Shown piece after piece: positions 1 through 5,614 of a stretch of 17,957 nt of DNA. This DNA comes from Bermanella sp041589295 (GTDB lineage: Bacteria; Pseudomonadota; Gammaproteobacteria; Pseudomonadales; Oceanobacteraceae). The notes beneath the pieces are model-generated. The model saw only the letters and a list, made by a program, of their open reading frames with translations, did no database searches and was not told where the DNA came from. Within the stretch, counting starts at the first letter, position 1. Every line of letters begins with the position of its first letter. The translations under genes and the position numbers were made by a program. The stretch covers positions 1-17,957 of the forward strand of contig JBFHVZ010000059.1 in the NCBI GenBank assembly GCA_041589295.1, read 5' to 3'.

Positions 1-199
1 GATAGCCTTCTGCTTCGAATACGTCTGTTAGCAAGTGGCCCACAATGCCACCGTGTTTAAGGTCTGCTGACAAGTAGGGTGGCCAATCGCCAACCGCAAT
101 CGTGATTGACTCACCATGTACGGGCCTGCCCGACGTAAACAAGATCAGGCACAGGCTGAACAGGGCGGTGGCGAAATTGGGAGGCATTGGTAGTTTCAC
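1..199 (-). CDS. Periplasmic solute-binding protein, SBP_bac_3 type (5' part only)
   Basis: Only the first 66 codons lie in the window; the gene continues past the left edge. The predicted protein opens MKLPMPPNF, followed by a hydrophobic stretch and a small-residue cleavage region (residues about 1–29, signal peptide). It continues ESITIAVGDWPPYLSADL, the usual opening strand of type 2 periplasmic amino-acid-type binding proteins (a 'V.. WPPY' segment that contacts ligand). I chose GTG at 199 over ATG at 187 because GAGG at 207–210 sits 7 bases ahead of the GTG and the extra MKLP gives a positively charged n-region. No permease or ATPase gene is visible beside it, so the ligand is unknown. 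A run of 12 G lies 19–30 bases upstream of the start (see findings). The family call is from a short fragment. Confidence 0.72.
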   Translation of the reverse strand, partial: MKLPMPPNFATALFSLCLILFTSGRPVHGESITIAVGDWPPYLSADLKHGGIVGHLLTDVFEAEGY

Positions 200-217
200 G
201 TCAAAACCTCAGCAAAA

Positions 218-229
218 GGGGGGGGGGGG
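218..229. repeat. G12 homopolymer upstream of the left-edge binding-protein gene
   Basis: Twelve consecutive G on the given strand (C12 on the strand of the gene starting at 199). It ends 7 bases upstream of the gene's GAGG ribosome binding site, so it lies in its 5' leader or promoter. Tracts of this length are prone to slippage, both in cells and in sequencing. Confidence 0.9.
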
Positions 230-319
230 AGGCTATGCAATGACTCGAGCGCCCCTATTTTCTTGGGTCAGGAGCATGCAGGCCATAGTGCTAAATATAG
301 TTGATGCTGGGGTAGAAAC

Positions 320-352
320 ACACTTTGGACCCCTAATTGGGACCCAAAGTGT
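320..352. repeat. Inverted repeat between two minus-strand genes
   Basis: ACACTTTGG (320–328) is perfectly inverted as CCAAAGTGT (344–352). Inside it, CCC/GGG can also pair after two mismatches. It lies downstream of the flavoprotein gene ending at 363 and upstream of the binding-protein gene starting at 199. It could be a weak terminator for the first or an operator for the second; there is no clear T-run on either side, so the role is undecided. Confidence 0.5.
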
Positions 353-362
353 AAATTCAATG

Positions 363-1319
363 CTACCCCGCCACAAAGGCGGGGGTTTGCAGTGCTTGTC
401 GGTATTCAGCTAGTAATTGCTGCACCAGCTGTTCCATGGGCAGTATGTTGTGAATACCGGCGACGCCATGGCCTGCACTCCAAACGTCTTTCCAAGCATT
501 GGTGTTGCCTAGGTCTAAATCGACTTTTTCTTTGCCTTGCATTTTTTTCACGTCAATGCCGAGGTTTTCTAATGAACCGCGCAAGTAGTTGGCATGGACA
601 CCGGTAAAATAATCGCTGTAAATCACGTCTTTTATTGTGCTTTCAACCAACATGCGTTTGTAATCTTCTGGTACTTGCGCTTCTTCTGTGCCGATAAAAC
701 GGGTGCCCATGTAAGAAAAATCAGCACCGAGAACTTCGGCGGCACGAATGCCATAGCCGTCGTTAATGGCGCCAGCTAATGCAATTGGGCCGTCCCAAAA
801 TTCGCGTATTTCGCGTACCAGCGCAAATGGGTTCGTGGTGCCACCGTGACCACCAGCACCTGCGGTGACAACGATTATTCCGTCAACACCAGCGGCGATG
901 GCTTTCTTCGCGTGTTCGGCGTAAATCACGTCGTGGAACACAACACCGCCCCAGCTATGAACATCTTTTACAATGGCAGCAGGGTTCCCTTGACTGGTAA
1001 TCACAAATGGTACTTTGTGTTTGCGTACCAGTGCGTGATCGGCTTCTAAGCGTGTATTAGATGGATGCACGACCTCGTTTACCGCAAACGGCGCAACGGG
1101 TTTATCTGGGTTTTGTTTTTTAAATTCATCCAGTTCCGTTTTAATTTGGGTAAGCCAGTCATCTAGCAAGGCTTGTGGTCGGGTGTTTAACGCAGGAAAA
1201 GTACCGACGATTCCGTTTTTGCATGCACTAATGACCAACTGCGGGCTGGATACTAAAAACATAGGCGCGCAAATAACCGGCAAACTTAAATTGCCTTTGA
1301 ATATTTCTGGAATAGCCAT
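363..1319 (-). CDS. Nitronate monooxygenase / NAD(P)H-dependent flavin oxidoreductase family protein
   Basis: A 318-residue cytoplasmic FMN TIM-barrel protein of the nitronate monooxygenase (2-nitropropane dioxygenase)/FabK superfamily. The N-terminal LSLPVICAPM (11–20) is the typical first barrel strand. AGAGGHGG (153–160) carries His158, equivalent to the catalytic His of this superfamily. The segment from LAGAIND (181) to MGTRFIGTEEA (204–214) is the FMN-phosphate-binding part. The start is ATG at 1319, one base after the stop of the acyl-CoA dehydrogenase gene, with GGGAG in that gene's last codons, so the two are translationally coupled. The substrate is not evident: family members oxidise alkyl nitronates, reduce quinones or reduce enoyl thioesters. 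The operon partner suggests acyl-CoA or carboxylic-acid metabolism, but that is inference. A 7-bp GC-rich hairpin (366–384) abuts the stop codon. Confidence 0.88.
   Translation of the reverse strand: MAIPEIFKGNLSLPVICAPMFLVSSPQLVISACKNGIVGTFPALNTRPQALLDDWLTQIKTELDEFKKQNPDKPVAPFAVNEVVHPSNTRLEADHALVRKHKVPFVITSQGNPAAIVKDVHSWGGVVFHDVIYAEHAKKAIAAGVDGIIVVTAGAGGHGGTTNPFALVREIREFWDGPIALAGAINDGYGIRAAEVLGADFSYMGTRFIGTEEAQVPEDYKRMLVESTIKDVIYSDYFTGVHANYLRGSLENLGIDVKKMQGKEKVDLDLGNTNAWKDVWSAGHGVAGIHNILPMEQLVQQLLAEYRQALQTPAFVAG
366..384 (-). terminator. GC-rich hairpin at the end of the flavoprotein gene
   Basis: CCCCGCC (366–372), loop of 5, GGCGGGG (378–384): a perfect 7-bp stem encoded by the last codons of the gene and touching its TAG stop (363–365). 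There is no clear U-tract on the minus strand, so it may be an mRNA 3'-end stabiliser or part of a weak terminator rather than a classical one. Confidence 0.35.
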
Positions 1320-1320
1320 T

Positions 1321-2478
1321 TTATTTTCTTCTCCCGGGTAAAATGCCCATATACTTCGCGATAATCCCCAGCATCATTTCATCACTGCCGCCAGCAATTG
1401 AAAGAATGCGCATATCGCGATACGCCCGCGAAGCAGGGTTGTCCCATGTAAAGCCCATGCCACCCCAATACTGCAAACACGAATCGCTCACCTCGCGCCA
1501 TAGTCGACCCATTTTTAGTTTAGCCATGGAGGCCAAACGTGTCGCGTCACGTCCTTCGATGTGCTCCTGACAGGCGCTAAACGTTAATGCGCGTAATGCT
1601 TCGATCTCGGTTTGTAGTTCGGCTAATTTAAAGTGCACGGTTTGATTCGTAATGATCGGCTGGCCAAACGTTTTACGTTCGCGTGTGTACTCGATGGTGT
1701 CTTCGATAACGCACTCCATGCCTTTTAATGAAGACGCCGCTGCGTACATGCGTTCTTCTTGGAACTGCATCATTTGCATCATGAAGCCCATGTTTTCTGC
1801 ACCGATGCGATACCGCTTGGGCACGCGTACATCGTCAAAGAAAATTTGTCCGGTGTCGCTGGCGCGCATACCAATTTTATCTATGGGTGCGGAAACCGTG
1901 ATACCGCGGCTGTCCAACGGCACGATAATCATGGATTTATTTTGGTGTACTGGCCCATCACTGGTGTTGCAAAGCAAACAAATAAAATCGCCTTGTGTCG
2001 CATTGGTGATCCACATTTTGCTGCCGTTAATGATGTAATCGTCACCATCGCTTTTGGCCGTGGTGGTTAAGCCGGCCACGTCCGAACCTGCGCCTACCTC
2101 GCTTACGCCGATACAGGCAACCATGTCACCAGTGATGGCGGGTGCAAGAAATTCCCGTTTTAATTCTTCACTGCCAAAACGTGCTAGGGCGGGGGTGGCC
2201 ATGTCGGTTTGCACACCGATGGCCATAGTGAGCGAGCCACCATAAGAGCGACCAAGTTCTTCGGCAAAAACTAAGTTGTAGCTGTAGTCCAATCCCATGC
2301 CGCCGTATTCTTCTGGCTTATGAATGCCGAGCAGTCCTAAATGCCCCATCTTTTTAAAAATCTCGTGGAGCGGAGCTTTACCAGCGGCTTCCCATTCGTT
2401 GACGTGTGGGTCCAGTTCCTTTTCGACAAATTGACGTACGGTTTTGCGTAGCGATTCATGTTCGGCCGTGAATTGCAT
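1321..2478 (-). CDS. Acyl-CoA dehydrogenase family protein (LCAD/isovaleryl-CoA-dehydrogenase-like active site)
   Basis: 385 residues, the usual length for a soluble FAD acyl-CoA dehydrogenase, which introduces an alpha,beta double bond into an acyl-CoA and passes electrons to ETF. Visible family blocks are IGVSEVGAGSDVAG (123–136, FAD/substrate), KMWITNA (154–160), YTRERKTFGQPI, and the C-terminal GGMGFTWDNPASRAYRD. The position that holds the catalytic Glu in short/medium-chain enzymes (YEGT) reads AGGS here (Gly363). As in LCAD and isovaleryl-CoA dehydrogenase, the base is probably a Glu in the QEERM segment, best aligned at Glu242. A strong GGAAGGAG precedes ATG 2478. It is the first gene of a unit with the flavoprotein one base downstream, and divergent from a GlxA-type regulator. 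Substrate chain type is unknown; a branched or long chain is favoured only by the catalytic-Glu placement. Confidence 0.9.
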   Translation of the reverse strand: MQFTAEHESLRKTVRQFVEKELDPHVNEWEAAGKAPLHEIFKKMGHLGLLGIHKPEEYGGMGLDYSYNLVFAEELGRSYGGSLTMAIGVQTDMATPALARFGSEELKREFLAPAITGDMVACIGVSEVGAGSDVAGLTTTAKSDGDDYIINGSKMWITNATQGDFICLLCNTSDGPVHQNKSMIIVPLDSRGITVSAPIDKIGMRASDTGQIFFDDVRVPKRYRIGAENMGFMMQMMQFQEERMYAAASSLKGMECVIEDTIEYTRERKTFGQPIITNQTVHFKLAELQTEIEALRALTFSACQEHIEGRDATRLASMAKLKMGRLWREVSDSCLQYWGGMGFTWDNPASRAYRDMRILSIAGGSDEMMLGIIAKYMGILPGRRK

Positions 2479-2583
2479 GGCGATCTCCTTCCTAAAGCCG
2501 TTTTTGTTGTTGTGATGGCAAATGGTTTCAGCAGAGCTTACCTGCGGGATGGCGTCAGCAGCGCGGGCACTGGGGTCTAAAAA

Positions 2584-2600
2584 TTGGTCAAAAAGGCCAA
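2584..2600. promoter_or_regulatory. Imperfect dyad in the divergent acyl-CoA dehydrogenase / regulator promoter region
   Basis: TTGGTC (2584–2589), five A, GGCCAA (2595–2600): one mismatch in a 6-bp dyad, near the middle of the 166-base divergent gap. TTGGTC could double as a -35 for the plus-strand regulator gene, with TAAATA at 2606–2611 after 16 bases. The opposite arm, TTGGCC, could serve the minus-strand unit. The sequence fit is weak; placement is the main argument. Confidence 0.3.
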
Positions 2601-2644
2601 AAGCGTAAATAATGCCTGCCTTGGATTTGGATTAAGGAAGGGGT

Positions 2645-3628
2645 ATGTCCCTCAAGCACGTTACTTTATACGCCTGTGATCAGGCGCTGGGGTTGAGTCT
2701 TGGGCTCACACAGGACGTATGGGCGTTCGCTGCTATGTTGCAGCACAAAGCCACTGGCGAGACCATGCAGGTGCAGTTAGTGACGGCAGATGGCGGCCCC
2801 ATTGCCAGTTTTGGGGGGATGGAGGTAAAGGCCGATGCTGCCATTGATGCCATTGAGCAAACTGATCTGGTGATCTTACACGCCATTTGGGGGGAGCCCG
2901 CGCCGATCTTAGCTAAGCAACAAGCGCTATATCCAAAACTTATGGCGTGGCATGAAGCAGGGGTGCCGATCATGGCGGCCACCACAGGGGCCTATTTGTT
3001 GGCCGAAGCGGGTTTGCTGGATGGCCGCATGTGTACCACTCACTGGCACAAACATGAGGAGCTGCAACGTTTGTATCCCAAGGTGCAATTGCATAAAGAA
3101 CGATTTATTACGGCCAGCGGCGGCCTGTACTGCTCGGCAGGTATGAACGCGGGCATGGAGTTGATAGTGCATCTATTGGCCGAGCTGTGCTCGCCTGCGA
3201 TTGCGCAAAAAGTTGCCGATGCGTTTTTGGCGGATTTCCGCCGTGGTTATTCCTCGCAGTCAATCTCACAGGCGTTGCATTTGCATCACCAACACTTCCA
3301 TCAAGATGATGCCATTTTAGATGTTCAACAATGGATGGAAATTCACTTTGCAGAACCCCTAACGCTTGAGCAGTTGGCAGCCAAAGCCAATATGAGTTTG
3401 CGCACGTTTAAACGTCGCTTTAAAGATGCCACTGGTGAAGCTCCGTTGCACTATTTGCAACAACTCAGGGTGGAGCAAGGTAAGGATTTACTAAAGCATA
3501 CTCAATTGAGTATTGCGCAAATCGCATGGGACGTTGGATATGAAGATGCCGGACATTTTGGCCGCTTGTTTAAGCGAGAAAATGGTTTAACGCCTGCGCA
3601 GTGGCGAAAACAAAAAGCGTGGGTTTAA
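2645..3628 (+). CDS. GlxA-family transcriptional regulator (DJ-1/PfpI-like domain + AraC HTH)
   Basis: A 327-residue two-domain regulator. Residues about 5–195 form a DJ-1/PfpI (class I glutamine amidotransferase-like) sensor. The nucleophile-elbow region reads AATTGAYLLAEAGLLDGR (111–128), followed by a TTHW block. Residues about 218–325 are an AraC/XylS DNA-binding domain: first helix-turn-helix around EPLTLEQLAAKANMSLRTFKRRF, second around LSIAQIAWDVGYEDAGHFGRLFKRENGLTP. The Cys usual in the elbow is Thr113, so the sensor is unlikely to be an enzyme and probably binds a small ligand. AAGGAAGGGG lies directly before ATG 2645. It is transcribed divergently from the acyl-CoA dehydrogenase/flavoprotein unit, which is its most likely target; the effector is not known. 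Confidence 0.92.
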   Translation: MSLKHVTLYACDQALGLSLGLTQDVWAFAAMLQHKATGETMQVQLVTADGGPIASFGGMEVKADAAIDAIEQTDLVILHAIWGEPAPILAKQQALYPKLMAWHEAGVPIMAATTGAYLLAEAGLLDGRMCTTHWHKHEELQRLYPKVQLHKERFITASGGLYCSAGMNAGMELIVHLLAELCSPAIAQKVADAFLADFRRGYSSQSISQALHLHHQHFHQDDAILDVQQWMEIHFAEPLTLEQLAAKANMSLRTFKRRFKDATGEAPLHYLQQLRVEQGKDLLKHTQLSIAQIAWDVGYEDAGHFGRLFKRENGLTPAQWRKQKAWV

Positions 3629-3629
3629 T

Positions 3630-3642
3630 CGTATGCCATACG
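3630..3642. terminator. Short dyad between convergent genes
   Basis: CGTAT (3630–3634), GCC loop, ATACG (3638–3642), flanked by AA and TT that extend the symmetry after one mismatch. It fills the 16-base gap between the convergent regulator and binding-protein genes, so it may serve as a weak two-way terminator. The stem is short and there is no long T-run. Confidence 0.3.
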
Positions 3643-3644
3643 GT

Positions 3645-4454
3645 TTATTGCATGTTGTCCTGCAAGTTGTAGCGGCTAAATAAGGCTTTTAGTTTGCCAT
3701 TTTGCTTTAGCGCTTTTAGCCAAGCATTAAAGTGATCGACGCTGACCTTGCCATTGCGCCTAACAAGAATGGTGTGTTGGTATTCTTGATCCATTTTTTT
3801 GGAAATTAAAATACGGTCTTTTAAATCTGGGTTTGCCAGCAGTTGTGCGTTTAAGTACGAAAGCGTAATGACCCCTACATCGGACTTGTCGGTAATAATG
3901 CGCTTCAAAATACTTTCTGGTGTAGATACCAGCCGAATATCAAAATGCTTCATTAAAAAGTCAGTATCAGCATTAAAGCCAGCGAAGCCATAGTGATAGC
4001 CCAGTACACCGACTAAACGTTTATTATCTAGTTTGTCGAAATAATGTTGTTGATGGCCGCGCTTGCGGTTAGCGATATACACTTCGCCGCCTGTTAAAAA
4101 CACGTCGCTGGCATCCACAGGGTATTCGCCCCAACCCCACAATTTACTTTCGAAAAACAGCGCATCAAAGCGTTTTTCGTCAAAGTCGGTGTAGCGGCGT
4201 TTGGGTGATGTGTGTACGTACACTAATTTGTAGTCAGACTGATGCTGGTTTAGCAGTGCAATGAGGTCCAATGTCAGGCCGGTGTGATCGCCGCTGTTGG
4301 GTTCCACAAATGGCGGAAATGGATAACCTCCAACCTTGATTATGTTCTCGGCCAGTGATGAGGGTGAGCCTGCACTTAATAATATGCCGAGCCAAACCAT
4401 GGTGATTGCTCGCAAAGAAGCATTGGTAGAAATATTCTTGAAGGAAAGGGCCAT
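3645..4454 (-). CDS. Periplasmic solute-binding protein, SBP_bac_3 type (orphan)
   Basis: 269 residues, normal for type 2 periplasmic amino-acid-like binding proteins. A signal peptide (Lys/Arg in the first 15 residues, hydrophobic MVWLGILLSAG, SSLA near residue 35) precedes NIIKVGGYPFPPFVEPN, the ligand-facing first strand. GLTLDLIALLN follows, then the long alternating alpha/beta body. No permease or ATPase neighbours it, so it may be a stand-alone sensor/binding subunit or feed a distant transporter. ATG 4454 is the first possible start after an in-frame stop, but its AAGG touches the start codon. ATG 4400 (residue 19) would leave an uncharged signal peptide, so 4454 is preferred. The EamA transporter gene ends 78 bases upstream on the same strand and could be co-transcribed. 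Confidence 0.8.
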   Translation of the reverse strand: MALSFKNISTNASLRAITMVWLGILLSAGSPSSLAENIIKVGGYPFPPFVEPNSGDHTGLTLDLIALLNQHQSDYKLVYVHTSPKRRYTDFDEKRFDALFFESKLWGWGEYPVDASDVFLTGGEVYIANRKRGHQQHYFDKLDNKRLVGVLGYHYGFAGFNADTDFLMKHFDIRLVSTPESILKRIITDKSDVGVITLSYLNAQLLANPDLKDRILISKKMDQEYQHTILVRRNGKVSVDHFNAWLKALKQNGKLKALFSRYNLQDNMQ

Positions 4455-4532
4455 CCTTGTCGCACTCGAAACCGGACCAGTATGTCAACAGTCTAGCAGC
4501 ATAAACAGGAATCGGCCTAAAGCTGCTTCTAC

Positions 4533-5441
4533 CTAGGCTTTGGGCACTTTGCCTTTGCGTTTACCCTTTAGATTCCAAATGCCTGCACCTATGATTAACG
4601 CACTGCCAATCAATGTAGTAAGCAGCAGGGTTTCACCCCAAATAAACCAACCCAGTGCCGCACCATAAATCACCGACACGTAAACATAGGGGCCAATTTG
4701 ACCCGGGTTTGCGATGCGGTAGGCACGGGTGAGGCAAAGCTGTCCCAACGTGGCGACCAGTCCCATCAACACGATCCAAGGCCAGTGATGCAAAGCAGGG
4801 CTCTGCCAAGCCCACAGCAGCGGAATGGCCGACAACAGGGTGCTGATCAGGCCGAAGTAAAACACGATACGCACACTGGGTTCGGTATCGCCCATCTTAC
4901 GAATAATCACCTTGGCAAAGCTGGCTAAAAACGCCGCCACCAAACCCACTAATGCGATGGGGCTAAAGTTGTCCGCGCCGGGGCGCAAGATAAACATGAC
5001 ACCCACAAACCCAATGGCGATGGCCCAGCCCGTACGCGGCTTAATGGTTTCGGCCAGCCAAATGGTGGCAATGATGGGCATAAAAAATGGCGAAGTTAGC
5101 TTCACCAAAAAAGCCTCGGCTAAGGGCATGTTGGCCAGCATATAAAAGAATCCATACATGGCGCTTAGGCCAACCGCAGCGCGCGCAATATGCAAATGCA
5201 AGCGTTGCGTTTTGAGCTGATCTAACCCGTTGTGTAACAGAATCGGCACCAACATAAACAGCCCAAAAAAGTTGCGGAAGAACACCACGACTTCTGTGGG
5301 CAGGTCTGCGCCAAGGTGTTTGATAATGGCACCCATGAGTGCCAAGAACCCTTCACCGAGCACCAGCAACAAAGCGCCTTGTGCAACCGGATTGGTCATA
5401 AGAGGATTAGAACGAAAGGCGTCAAACATCGAAACTGACAT
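4533..5441 (-). CDS. DMT-superfamily (EamA) transporter
   Basis: About 302 residues with roughly ten hydrophobic segments in two halves, the usual EamA/RhaT-type inner-membrane exporter. The first half runs from GALLLVLGEGFLALMGAI to FVGVMFILRPG; the second begins at ALVGLVAAFLASFAKVII. LAEAFLVKLTSPFFMPIIA and LTRAYRIANPGQIGPYVY are the matching repeat blocks typical of the family. The C-terminus is a basic tail (KGKRKGKVPKA). I take ATG 5441; the frame also has TTG at 5447 and ATGs at 5429 and 5399, and none has a clear Shine-Dalgarno, so the exact start is uncertain. Substrate unknown. It is divergent from clpB and shares its 5' region. Confidence 0.85.
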   Translation of the reverse strand: MSVSMFDAFRSNPLMTNPVAQGALLLVLGEGFLALMGAIIKHLGADLPTEVVVFFRNFFGLFMLVPILLHNGLDQLKTQRLHLHIARAAVGLSAMYGFFYMLANMPLAEAFLVKLTSPFFMPIIATIWLAETIKPRTGWAIAIGFVGVMFILRPGADNFSPIALVGLVAAFLASFAKVIIRKMGDTEPSVRIVFYFGLISTLLSAIPLLWAWQSPALHHWPWIVLMGLVATLGQLCLTRAYRIANPGQIGPYVYVSVIYGAALGWFIWGETLLLTTLIGSALIIGAGIWNLKGKRKGKVPKA

Positions 5442-5528
5442 AACCAAAAGAAAAGAAGGCGCGGATTATACACCAAGGGGCGGAGGTTGCTCTAAATCAA
5501 CACTATGCTTTGTAGTGGGAAGACGCCC

Positions 5529-5556
5529 CTTGAAATCGAAAGGGATGACCGCATTA
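5529..5556 (+). promoter_or_regulatory. Heat-shock (sigma-32) promoter of clpB
   Basis: CTTGAAA (5529–5535) is a perfect sigma-32 -35 core, preceded by CCC. After 13 bases comes CCGCATTA (5549–5556), close to the CCCCATNT -10 consensus. The expected start of transcription near 5563 leaves a leader of about 50 bases before clpB. Both the sequence and the gene fit RpoH control. Confidence 0.8.
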
Positions 5557-5614
5557 CTGGGTGACAGATAAGCTGATCGACAAACAGGACTATACATCCT
5601 AAGAGGGCACATTA

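Noticed and set aside
102..413. Plus-strand 103-codon open frame crossing the G12 tract
   Set aside because: It runs antisense over the binding-protein 5' end and the flavoprotein 3' end, has low-complexity glycine from the G run, no ribosome binding site and no recognisable sequence.
4336..4536. Plus-strand open frame opposite the binding-protein signal peptide and the gap after it
   Set aside because: No ribosome binding site or family features; mostly antisense to a well-supported gene.
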